The notes below the pieces were generated by a model. That model was not told the DNA's origin and searched no databases. It saw only the letters and a list, made by a program, of their open reading frames with translations. From NCBI GenBank assembly GCA_001298575.1, contig LJCV01000099.1, forward strand, positions 62,001 to 126,000: a stretch of 64,000 nt of DNA. The letters are read 5' to 3'. The number at the start of each line of letters is the position of its first letter. Position 1 is the first letter of the stretch. Made by a program: the position numbers and the translations under genes. Positions 8,928 through 16,255 of this stretch are shown here, piece by piece. The DNA is from Actinobacteria bacterium OK074 (GTDB taxonomy: Bacteria; Actinomycetota; Actinomycetes; Streptomycetales; Streptomycetaceae).

Positions 8928-9523
8928 GCGGTGGCCCGGTCCGCCGCGAAGCCCGCGTCGATGGTGTCGTAGTCCGGGAAGCGGCCGGCGATCGTCGAAC
9001 CGGTGAAGTTGCCGATCCAGCCGTCCTCCTCGTGGAAGAACCGGATCGCCGTGAACGACGGCTTCGTGCCCATGTCGAACCAGTGCGTGGTACCGCGCGG
9101 CACGCCCAGCAGGTCGCCCTTCTCGCAGTACACGGCGTGCACCTCGCCGTTCACGTGCAGGTAGAAGATGCCGGAGCCGGAGACGAAGAAGCGGACCTCG
9201 TCATCGTCGTCGTGCGTGTGCTCCTGGAGGAACTTCGCCCGCGCGGCCTTCGCCCTGACCGGGTACTCGGGGTCGTCGCTGGGGTGCAGACCGAGGACGT
9301 CGACCGTGGTGAAGCCCTCCTCGGCGTTCAGCTTCTCGATCTCCGGGCCGTAGGCGGCGAACACGGTCTCGCTGTCCGCGTCGAACGGCACGTCCTCGCG
9401 GATCGGCCACTGCTCGTAGCGGACGCCGATCGGCTTGAGCGCCGCGGCGATCTCGGCGGGGTCCGAGGTGCGGCGCACGAGCGTCTCGGGGCCGGACTCG
9501 GCCCACGTCGTCAGCAGGGTCAT
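8924..9523 (-). CDS. mtnD: Acireductone dioxygenase
   Basis: Cupin dioxygenase, 199 residues, producing 4-methylthio-2-oxobutanoate (the methionine keto acid) and formate from acireductone when iron-bound. Metal ligands are visible as H102 and H104 in [14 protein letters not shown]109 in the same block and H147 in [10 protein letters not shown]. One aspartate seems to be inserted between H104 and the glutamate compared with the H-x-H-x3-E spacing I recall for the Klebsiella enzyme. The ATG at 9523 is preceded by GGAG. It is the first gene of the mtnD-mtnC-mtnB unit. No aminotransferase for the final step to methionine lies in the window. Confidence 0.94.
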   Translation of the reverse strand: MTLLTTWAESGPETLVRRTSDPAEIAAALKPIGVRYEQWPIREDVPFDADSETVFAAYGPEIEKLNAEEGFTTVDVLGLHPSDDPEYPVRAKAARAKFLQEHTHDDDDEVRFFVSGSGIFYLHVNGEVHAVYCEKGDLLGVPRGTTHWFDMGTKPSFTAIRFFHEEDGWIGNFTGSTIAGRFPDYDTIDAGFAADRATA

Positions 9524-9784
9524 GGGAGCTACTCCAAGGCTGGAAGCGGGCTGTGGTCGGGGCGGGCGGCTCGACCGGGCTCTGCCGGCTCGTCAAGCTC
9601 CTCCGGCCTCGACGGCGGCTGTGCCCTCGACACGGCGGCTGCGCCCACCCGCGTTCCGCCCACCCGCGGGGAGAAGTGAAGATCCGGATTCGGGTGCCGG
9701 TGACCCGATGGTAACTCCCGGCAGCCGGTCGGCCGAGTGTGACGAAGTCGCCGTTCCACATTGTGAGAACGAGTGTCCATTGCT

Positions 9785-9813
9785 TTGACGATTGGCCGGA
9801 TTCTTCTCATGAT
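9785..9813 (+). promoter_or_regulatory. Candidate promoter of the leader peptide and importer operon
   Basis: TTGACG at 9785-9790 and CATGAT at 9808-9813 are separated by 17 bases, close to the vegetative sigma consensus. Transcription would be expected to start about 7-8 bases after the -10 box, which falls on the ATG of the leader peptide at 9821. The transcript would then be leaderless. Confidence 0.55.
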
Positions 9814-9820
9814 CTGCCAT

Positions 9821-9892
9821 ATGAAGACGCTGCTGCTGGTGCGGCGGCTGTACGTGGACTTGCTCCGGTCGACCACAGCCCGCTGTCGCTGA
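9821..9892 (+). CDS. Putative sulfur-type leader peptide (23 residues)
   Basis: Short frame MKTLLLVRRLYVDLLRSTTA followed by RCR and a TGA. It matches a recurrent family of tiny Streptomyces peptides with the pattern R-R-x-H/Y-V-D-L-x-R-x-x-S/T-A-x-C-R, which I know mainly from positions upstream of sulfur and cysteine metabolism genes. There is no Shine-Dalgarno sequence, but the predicted transcription start coincides with its ATG, so it is probably translated leaderless. An in-frame ATG also exists at 9809. Cysteine is the penultimate-but-one codon region (R-C-R at the end), so ribosome stalling there could sense cysteine. A GC-rich hairpin follows about 30 bases after the stop, and the binding-protein gene starts 213 bases downstream. 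It is too short for ordinary gene finders. Confidence 0.7.
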   Translation: MKTLLLVRRLYVDLLRSTTARCR

Positions 9893-9920
9893 CCTGATCC
9901 GGAGCACCCCGGGCGCCCCC

Positions 9921-9950
9921 ACCCGGCACGGTCCCACCGTGCGGCCGGGC
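9921..9950 (+). promoter_or_regulatory. Hairpin downstream of the leader peptide, possible attenuator
   Basis: GCACGGT (9926-9932) pairs perfectly with ACCGTGC (9936-9942) around a three-base loop. The stem can be extended outward by CCCG against CGGG with a small bulge. There is no U-run, so if it acts as an attenuator it would be Rho-dependent or translational. Confidence 0.45.
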
Positions 9951-10105
9951 AGGGCCCGTGCCACGCTGAAGGCGTGACCGGCGCATGGCGCGAATCCGTC
10001 GCCACCACCCCGAGCCGCGGCCGACGGCGACGGACCCCGCTCCGGGTCCCCCCGAGCCAAGCCTTCCGCACTTCGTCTCTTCCGCCCCGCCCCTGGAGCC
10101 GTTCC

Positions 10106-11203
10106 ATGTCCCGTGTCCGCCTGCCCCTCGCCGCGCTCTCGCTGGCCTCCGTCTCCGCCCTCGTGCTCGCGGGCTGCTCCCAGAACTCGGACTCGTCCTC
10201 CAGCGGCTCCGACACCTCCGCGTCCGCGGCGGCTGCCACCGGCAAGAAGCCGGCCCCCTTCAGCAAGGGCACGGTCAAGGTGGCCCTGGTCAGACAGAGC
10301 GGCGCGGGCGACTACTTCGAACAGTGGGGCAACGGCGCGAAGGCGCAGGCCAAGGCGCTCGGCATCGACCTGACGACGTACGACGCCCAGGCCGACAACG
10401 CCAAGGAAGCCACTGACCTGTCCTCGGCGATCAACTCCGGCGCCCAGGCGATCATCATCGACCACGGCTTCCCGGACACCCTCAAGTCCGAGATCGATCA
10501 GGCCGTCAAGAAGGGCATCAAGGTCGTCGTCTACGACCTCGACGTCGACAACAAGTCCGTCGTCCACACCGAGCAGGACGACGCCAGCATGGCCCAGGCC
10601 GTCCTCGACGTGATGGCCAAGTCGGTCGGCAAGAACGCCAAGGTCGGCTACGTCAACGTGGCCGGGTACGCCGCCCTCGACGCCCGCGACAAGGTCTGGC
10701 AGAAGGAGGTCGCGGCCGAGGGCTGGAAGCAGCAGTTCAAGGTTGGCAAGGTCACCGACTCCACCGCCACCGACAACGTGCCGCTGGTCTCCGCCGCGCT
10801 CACCCAGCACTCCGACATCGCGGGCGTCTTCGCCCCCTACGACGAACTCGCCAAGGGCACCGTCCTCGCCGTCCAGAACAAGAACCTCCAGGACAAGGTG
10901 AAGGTGTTCGGCGCGGACGTCTCCAACGCCGACATCCAGAACATGACCGCCAAGGACAGCCCGTGGGTGGCCACCGCGGGCACCGACCCGTCCGCGGTCG
11001 GCGCCGCCGTCGTCCGGACGGCCGCGCTGGAGCTGGCCGGGCAGCTGAACAAGACCTCGGTCGAGTTCCCGGCCGTCGCGATCACCCAGGACTTCCTGCG
11101 GAAGAACAAGATCGAGAACATGGACGAGTTGCGCACGGCGCTGCCCGAGCTGAACCTGTCCAAGGTCAGCACCGCGGACTGGATCGCGAATGTCGCCCAC
11201 TGA
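10106..11203 (+). CDS. Sugar-type ABC transporter substrate-binding lipoprotein (predicted methylthioribose)
   Basis: Extracellular binding protein of the ribose/galactose (Peripla_BP_4) type, 365 residues. The signal peptide LPLAALSLASVSALVLAGC ends in a clear lipobox (VLAGC), followed by a serine-rich linker (QNSDSSSSGSDTSASA). The mature domain starts VKVALVRQSGAGDYFEQWGNG, with DLSSAINSGAQAIIIDHG and VKKGIKVVVYDLDVDNK forming the ligand cleft edges. The ATG at 10106 is chosen because it gives a proper signal peptide. Downstream ATPase, permease and mtnK, and divergent mtnDCB, point to methylthioribose as ligand; this is inference from context, as sequence alone only says pentose or hexose class. 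Confidence 0.88.
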   Translation: MSRVRLPLAALSLASVSALVLAGCSQNSDSSSSGSDTSASAAAATGKKPAPFSKGTVKVALVRQSGAGDYFEQWGNGAKAQAKALGIDLTTYDAQADNAKEATDLSSAINSGAQAIIIDHGFPDTLKSEIDQAVKKGIKVVVYDLDVDNKSVVHTEQDDASMAQAVLDVMAKSVGKNAKVGYVNVAGYAALDARDKVWQKEVAAEGWKQQFKVGKVTDSTATDNVPLVSAALTQHSDIAGVFAPYDELAKGTVLAVQNKNLQDKVKVFGADVSNADIQNMTAKDSPWVATAGTDPSAVGAAVVRTAALELAGQLNKTSVEFPAVAITQDFLRKNKIENMDELRTALPELNLSKVSTADWIANVAH

Positions 11204-12755
11204 GCCCGGCACCCCCAGGCCCCAGGCCGCTCCCGGAACCCCGGGGGCGGCCCCCGCCGTGTCGCTGCGGGACGTCAGCATGGCGTTCGGCGGCAAGACC
11301 GTGCTCGCCTCCGTGTCGCTGGACATCGCTGCGGGCAGCGTCGTCGCGCTGCTCGGCGCGAACGGCGCCGGCAAGTCCACGCTGATCAAGATCCTGTCCG
11401 GGGTGCACACCGAGCACGGCGGCGAGGTCCTGGTCGACGGCTCCCCGGCCGCGCTCCAATCGCCGCTGGCCGCCCGGCAGTTGGGCATCCAGACGGTGCA
11501 CCAACGGATCGGCGAGGGCATCGTGCCCGGCCTCACGGTCGCCGAGAACCTGGTTTTCGAGGAACTGGCCCAGGCCCGCGGCAACCCCTTCCTCAACGGC
11601 CGCCGCACGCTGGCCCGCGCACGCGAGATCCAGGCCGCCCTCGACCTCGGCTGGAGCGACGCCGTCCTCAAGCAGGACGTCACCGAACTCGGCATCTCCG
11701 ACCGGCAGTTGCTCATCCTGGCGCGCGCCCTGGCCACCCGCCCCCGGATGCTCGTCCTGGACGAGCCGACCGCCGCGCTCTCCGCCGCCGAGGCCGAGCG
11801 CCTGTTCGCGCTGGTCCAGCGGATGCGCGACGAGGGCATCGCCGTCCTGTACGTCTCCCACCGGCTCGGCGAGATCGACACGCTCGCCGACCGGCTGGTC
11901 GTCCTGCGAGACGGCCGTCTCACCGAGGACCAGGCCCGGCCCTTCGACTGGGACGCCGCCCTGCGCGCCATGCTCGCCCAGGCCCAGGAGGCGACCACCG
12001 CCCGCCCGTACCGCGAGGGGGACGAGGGTGCCGTCGTCCTCTCGCTGCGCGGGGTGCATCTCTTCGAGGGGCGGGCACCGCTCGACCTCGACCTGCGCAC
12101 CGGCGAAGTCACCGGTGTCGTCGGCCTGTTGGGCGCCGGCAAGACCGAACTGGCCCGCGGCCTGTTCGGCGCCGAGCCCTTCACCACCGGCGCGCTCGAA
12201 CTCGACGGGAAGCCGTACGCGCCCCGCCGCCCCGCCGACGCCATCCGCGGCGGCATCCACCTCGTCCCCGAGGACCGGCACGCCGACGCGCTCGTGCCCG
12301 GCTGGTCGCTGGCGCAGAACATCTCGCTGCCGTTCCTCAAGTCGCTGTCCACGGCGGGCCTGGTCAGCCGGTCCAAGGAGGACGCCCTCGGCCGCGAGAC
12401 CATCGCGGCCCTCGGTGTCGTCGCCCGGGACGAGCACAGCACCGTCGAGGAACTCTCCGGCGGCAACCAGCAGAAGGTCGTCGTCGGCCGCTGGCTCGCC
12501 GAGACCCCGCGTGTCCTCATCCTGGACGAGCCGTTCCGAGGGGTGGACATCGGCGCCCGCCGCGACATCGGCCGCCGGGCCCGGAGGCTCGCCGCCGAGG
12601 GCGCCGCCGTGCTCGTCCTGTCCGCCGACGTCGACGAGATCCTCGAAATCGCCGACCGGGTCGTCGTCCTCGCCGCCGGTGAGGTCCACCTCGACGCCTA
12701 CGGCGAGGACGCCGAGCGCGACCGCGTCATCCAGACCATCTCGGCGTCCGTCTGA
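11190..12755 (+). CDS. Sugar-type ABC transporter, dual-domain ATPase (predicted methylthioribose)
   Basis: RbsA/MglA-like ATPase with two ABC domains, 521 residues. Domain 1 has Walker A LGANGAGKSTLIK near residue 55, Walker B MLVLDEPTAALS and a degenerate signature (ELGISDRQ). Domain 2 has a Walker A variant GLLGAGKTEL, the canonical LSGGNQQK signature and VLILDEPFRGVDIGAR. The 14-bp overlap with the preceding gene (ATG at 11190, binding-protein stop ending 11203) indicates translational coupling. The N-terminus before the ABC fold is a short proline-rich tail. It should energise the permease encoded next. Confidence 0.92.
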   Translation: MSPTEPGTPRPQAAPGTPGAAPAVSLRDVSMAFGGKTVLASVSLDIAAGSVVALLGANGAGKSTLIKILSGVHTEHGGEVLVDGSPAALQSPLAARQLGIQTVHQRIGEGIVPGLTVAENLVFEELAQARGNPFLNGRRTLARAREIQAALDLGWSDAVLKQDVTELGISDRQLLILARALATRPRMLVLDEPTAALSAAEAERLFALVQRMRDEGIAVLYVSHRLGEIDTLADRLVVLRDGRLTEDQARPFDWDAALRAMLAQAQEATTARPYREGDEGAVVLSLRGVHLFEGRAPLDLDLRTGEVTGVVGLLGAGKTELARGLFGAEPFTTGALELDGKPYAPRRPADAIRGGIHLVPEDRHADALVPGWSLAQNISLPFLKSLSTAGLVSRSKEDALGRETIAALGVVARDEHSTVEELSGGNQQKVVVGRWLAETPRVLILDEPFRGVDIGARRDIGRRARRLAAEGAAVLVLSADVDEILEIADRVVVLAAGEVHLDAYGEDAERDRVIQTISASV

Positions 12756-12775
12756 TGCCGGCCACCGGGGAACAC

Positions 12776-12844
12776 CCGCAGGAAGCAGCCCGGACGCCCG
12801 CCGGGACGCCACCGCAGGAAGCAGCCCCGACGGACTCCCCGTCG
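12776..12844 (+). repeat. Intercistronic direct repeat and hairpin before the permease
   Basis: A 16-bp direct repeat CCGCAGGAAGCAGCCC occurs at 12776-12791 and 12812-12827. It is followed by a small hairpin, CCGACGG pairing with CCGTCGG around ACTCC (about 12826-12844), ending 25 bases before the preferred permease ATG. If the permease starts at 12755 instead, these bases would encode a low-complexity N-terminal tail. Confidence 0.6.
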
Positions 12845-12868
12845 GCGCGCGACAGCAGGAAGAACGCC

Positions 12869-13915
12869 ATGACCACCACCCGCAGCACCGAGACCCCCGC
12901 CGAGGCGGCGACCCCGCCCGCGGCCCCCCTCGCCCTGCGCGCCCAGAACGCCGTCATCAAGTACGGCTTCATCTTCGTCACGGTCGCGCTCTTCGCGTAC
13001 TTCGCGCTCAGCGAGGGCTCCTTCCGCGACTCGGCGACCCTCCTGGACACCCTCCGGTACGTCTCCGTCGCCGCGATCCTCGGCCTCGGCGTCACTCTCA
13101 CCATGGCCGTCGGCGGCATGGACATGTCCGTCGGCGCGGTCGCCGGACTCGGTGTCTCCGTCGCCGCCCAGACGATGGTGGTCTACAACCAGGTCGGCAC
13201 GGTCGCGATCCTCGCCGTACTCGCGGCCGGCGCCCTCGCGGGACTCCTCAACGCCCTGCTCATCGTGGTGCTGAAGATCCCCGACATGCTCGCCACCCTC
13301 GGCACCATGTTCGTCATCCAGGGCGGCAAACTCATCCTGGTCGACGGCCAGTCGATCACCCCCGGCATGACCCTCGACGACGGCACCACCGCGCCCGGCA
13401 AGTTCACCTCCGGCTTCCTGCGCATCGACCGCGGCACCTTCCTCGGCATCCCCGTCTCCGTACTGATCTTCGGCGCGCTCACCGTCGCCGCCTGGGTGTT
13501 CCTGGCCCGCACCCGCTGGGGCCGCGTCCTGTACGCCATCGGCGCCAACCCGGAGGCGTCCCGCCTGGCCGGCATCCGCGTCGGCGCCTACCGCGCGCTC
13601 GCCTACGTCATCTCCGGCGTCCTCGCCTCCATCGGCGGCCTGATCTTGGCCGCCCGCATCGGCCAGGGCGACGTCTCCGCGGGCACCTCGCAGCTCCTCG
13701 AAGCGGTCGCGGTCGCCCTGGTCGGCACCTCGGTCCTGGGCCGCGGCCGGCCGAACGTGTGGGGCACCGCCCTGGGCGCCGTCCTCATAGGCATCATCAC
13801 CACCGGCCTGACCATCAAGGGACTGCCCTACTACACCCAGGACGTCGTCGAGGGCGCGGTGCTCATCCTCGCCCTGGTCTTCAGCTTCACCCTGTCCAAG
13901 CGCCGCACCGCATAA
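12869..13915 (+). CDS. Sugar-type ABC transporter permease (predicted methylthioribose)
   Basis: RbsC-like inner-membrane permease, about 348 residues, with ten or so hydrophobic segments. LGLGVTLTMAVGGMDMSVGA near residues 70-90 is the diagnostic BPD_transp_2 motif. RTRWGRVLYAIGANPEASRLAGI is the conserved cytoplasmic loop that contacts the ATPase. The ATG at 12869 has AGGAAG eight bases upstream. An alternative in-frame ATG at 12755 overlaps the ATPase stop (TGATG) and would add 38 low-complexity residues; it lacks a ribosome site but could be used by coupling. A 22-bp gap separates it from mtnK, so importer and kinase are one operon. Confidence 0.88.
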   Translation: MTTTRSTETPAEAATPPAAPLALRAQNAVIKYGFIFVTVALFAYFALSEGSFRDSATLLDTLRYVSVAAILGLGVTLTMAVGGMDMSVGAVAGLGVSVAAQTMVVYNQVGTVAILAVLAAGALAGLLNALLIVVLKIPDMLATLGTMFVIQGGKLILVDGQSITPGMTLDDGTTAPGKFTSGFLRIDRGTFLGIPVSVLIFGALTVAAWVFLARTRWGRVLYAIGANPEASRLAGIRVGAYRALAYVISGVLASIGGLILAARIGQGDVSAGTSQLLEAVAVALVGTSVLGRGRPNVWGTALGAVLIGIITTGLTIKGLPYYTQDVVEGAVLILALVFSFTLSKRRTA

Positions 13916-13937
13916 GGAAGTTCGAGGCATTTCTACG

Positions 13938-15110
13938 ATGGGCTACCGCATCCTGGAGACCGACGACGTCCCCGGCTACCTGCACGAGCGCGGCCACTGG
14001 CAGGACGTGAACGACATCCACGTCCGCGAGGTCTCCGACGGCAACATGAACCGGGTGTTCCTCGCCTCGAACGCCGACGGCACCCACAGCCTCGCCGTCA
14101 AGCAGGCCCTGCCCTGGGTGCGGGTCGCCGGACCCTCCTGGCCGATGAGCCCCTCCCGCGCCGACGCCGAGGCCCGCGCCTACGAGCAGGTCGCCAAGGT
14201 CGCCCCCGACAAGATCCCGGCGATCCACGGCTACGACGCCGAGAACTACGCCCTCGTCATGGAGGACATGTCCGACCTGGAGGTGCTGCGCACGGTCCTC
14301 AACGAGGGCGCGGCCTACGGCCCGGACACCTCCCGTGTCATCGGCGAGTTCGTCGCCCAACTCGCCTTCACCACCAGCGACTTCGGCATGCCGTCGGCCG
14401 AACGCAAGGCGCTGGTCGCGGCCTCGGTCAGCCCCGAACTCTGCAAGATCACGGAAGACGTGGTGCTGTCGGAGCCCTACGTCGAGCACGAACACAACCA
14501 CTGGCACCCGGAGTTGGCCGACCTGGCCGCGGCCTTCCGCGCCGACGCGGAGCTGCGCACCGAGGTCGCCGACCTGCGCCACCTCTTCATGACCGGCGCA
14601 CAGGCCCTCCTCCACGGCGACCTGCACACCGGCAGCATCATGGTCGGCGAACGCGAAGGCGCCCACGTCGTCCGGGTCTTCGACCCCGAGTTCTCCTTCG
14701 TCGGCCCGATCGGCTTCGACCTCGGCCTGTACTGGGCCAACACCCTGGTGTCGGCCGAACGGGCCCGCGCGCTGGGCACGTTGTCCGACCACGCCGACCA
14801 ACTCCGGCTGTCCTGGGAGGCGTTCGAGACCGAGTTCCGCCGCCTGTGGCCGACCCGCGTCGACACCTTCTTCGACGACGCCTACCTGGACCGCTTCCTG
14901 CGCCGCGTCTGGACGGAGTCCGTCGGCTTCGCCGGCACGGAGATCGTCCGCCGCGTCATCGGCTTCGCCCACCTCACCGACCTCACCACCCTCCCCGACC
15001 CGGCCCCGGCCTCCCGCCGCGCCCTGCTCCTGGGCCGCGAACTGATCGTGCACCGCGAGCGGTTGACGGGCCCGGCGGAGATACGGGCAGCTGCGGAGGC
15101 GCTCGCCTGA
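13938..15110 (+). CDS. mtnK: S-methyl-5-thioribose kinase
   Basis: Phosphorylates imported 5-methylthioribose to its 1-phosphate, the MtnA substrate. It has 390 residues, usual for MtnK, in the aminoglycoside phosphotransferase fold. Visible motifs are EVSDGNMNRVFLASN near residue 31 (glycine-rich loop), LAVKQALPWVRVAG with the ATP-binding lysine, LVMEDMSDLEVLR (hinge), ALLHGDLHTGSIMVG with the catalytic aspartate near residue 233, and VRVFDPEFSFVGPIGFDLG with the metal-binding D-P-E. It follows the importer permease by 22 bp. In this gene set it is the only kinase and identifies the likely cargo of the importer. The end converges on a monooxygenase gene with only 28 bp between stops. Confidence 0.95.
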   Translation: MGYRILETDDVPGYLHERGHWQDVNDIHVREVSDGNMNRVFLASNADGTHSLAVKQALPWVRVAGPSWPMSPSRADAEARAYEQVAKVAPDKIPAIHGYDAENYALVMEDMSDLEVLRTVLNEGAAYGPDTSRVIGEFVAQLAFTTSDFGMPSAERKALVAASVSPELCKITEDVVLSEPYVEHEHNHWHPELADLAAAFRADAELRTEVADLRHLFMTGAQALLHGDLHTGSIMVGEREGAHVVRVFDPEFSFVGPIGFDLGLYWANTLVSAERARALGTLSDHADQLRLSWEAFETEFRRLWPTRVDTFFDDAYLDRFLRRVWTESVGFAGTEIVRRVIGFAHLTDLTTLPDPAPASRRALLLGRELIVHRERLTGPAEIRAAAEALA

Positions 15111-15138
15111 GCGCCGAAGACACAGGCGGGCGCCGGCA

Positions 15139-16203
15139 TCAGTCCTCCCAGAGGGTGCTCGGCGCCTCCCGCCGCACCACCGGCGCGATCTCCTCCTGGA
15201 ACCGTGCCAGCGTCTCGATCTGCTCGGCCGTCGACTGCCCGAACGCGTCCACGGTGACGGACTGGAGGTCGTGCCGGTACGCCCGGTGGTAGCGGAGGAT
15301 CTTCTCGACGATCTGCTCGGCGGAGCCGATGAGCTGGGGCCCGTCCGCGATGGCGTCCTCGACGGTGCGGAACGGCGTGTTGTAACCGGCCCTGCCCTCC
15401 AGGTGCGGTTTGAAGGACTGCCGGACCTTCGCCTCGTACAGGTCCTTGTACCGGGCCACCGCCTGCTCGGGCGTGTCCGCGATGAGCAACCCGCCCGATC
15501 CGGCGGCCACATGGGCCCGCGCCGGATCGTGCCCGTACGCCGCGAACCGCTCCCGGTAGTGGTCGATCAGCCGGGCGTACGCGGCCAGCGGCTGGATCGC
15601 GTTCGCCGTGAACAGCGGATCCCCGTGCCTGGCGGCGAGTTCGGGGGAGTTGAGCGAGGTCGCCGAGCCGTGCCAGACGCGCGGCGGCCGGCCCTCGTAA
15701 GGCCGCGGCACCGTCGTCGCGTTTTTCAGCGCGGGCCGGAACTCGCCCTCCCAGTCGACGCCTTCCTCGGTCCACAGCCGGCGCAGCAGCTCGTACTTCT
15801 CCTTCTGGAGGTCCCACTGCCGTTCCTCGTCCAGCCCGAACAGCTCGAAGTGGCCCGCCTCCGCACCCTTGCCGATGACCAACTCGACCCGCCCGCGCGC
15901 GATCTGACTGAGCGTCGCGTAGTCCTCGGCGACCCGCACCGGGTCCAGGATCGCGACGACGGTCACCCCGGTCAGCAGCCTGATCCGGCTGGTCAGGGCG
16001 GCCAGCGCGCCCAGCACCACCGTCGGGCTCGACGACAGGAACGGCCCCGCGTGCCGCTCACCCACCGCGTACGACTCGAAACCGAGCCGCTCGGCGGCCA
16101 CCCCGACCTCGATGACCTGCCCCAACCGGTCGGTGGCGGACGGGAGTTCACCCGTGAGCGGGTGCGGGGCGTGATGAATGATCGAGAGCACCTGGAACTT
16201 CAT
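15139..16203 (-). CDS. LLM-class flavin-dependent monooxygenase A
   Basis: Bacterial luciferase-like TIM-barrel protein of 354 residues, expected to use reduced flavin and oxygen. It opens MKFQVLSIIHHAPHP and has RLGFESYAVGERHAGPFLSSSP near residues 38-60, RIRLLTGVTVVAILDPVRVAEDYATLSQIARGR split over two strands, and PRPYEGRPPRVWHGSATS, all usual for the F420/flavin LLM family. The substrate is unknown. It lies 52 bp downstream of monooxygenase B on the same strand, so the pair probably forms an operon, and converges on mtnK. Placement next to sulfur salvage makes an alkyl-sulfur substrate possible, but nothing in the sequence shows this. Confidence 0.85.
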   Translation of the reverse strand: MKFQVLSIIHHAPHPLTGELPSATDRLGQVIEVGVAAERLGFESYAVGERHAGPFLSSSPTVVLGALAALTSRIRLLTGVTVVAILDPVRVAEDYATLSQIARGRVELVIGKGAEAGHFELFGLDEERQWDLQKEKYELLRRLWTEEGVDWEGEFRPALKNATTVPRPYEGRPPRVWHGSATSLNSPELAARHGDPLFTANAIQPLAAYARLIDHYRERFAAYGHDPARAHVAAGSGGLLIADTPEQAVARYKDLYEAKVRQSFKPHLEGRAGYNTPFRTVEDAIADGPQLIGSAEQIVEKILRYHRAYRHDLQSVTVDAFGQSTAEQIETLARFQEEIAPVVRREAPSTLWED

Positions 16204-16255
16204 GAGGTCCCTTCGAGCCGAATGCCGAAATGACGAGCCTGCCCAAGGCCGTGGC

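Larger units (their letters stand above)
9524..10105. promoter_or_regulatory. Divergent control region between mtnD and the importer operon
   Basis: A 582-bp stretch without a long gene. It contains a plus-strand promoter candidate (9785-9813), a 23-codon leader peptide (9821-9892) and a GC-rich hairpin (9921-9950), listed separately. The mtnD promoter should lie on the other strand in the left part (9530-9780), where no pair of boxes was convincing. A continuous reading frame from about 9974 into the binding-protein gene exists, but the signal-peptide ATG at 10106 is the sensible start. Confidence 0.6.

Noticed and set aside
9524-9780. Possible SAM riboswitch upstream of mtnD
   Set aside because: I could not find the conserved core or a matching set of stems on the minus strand.
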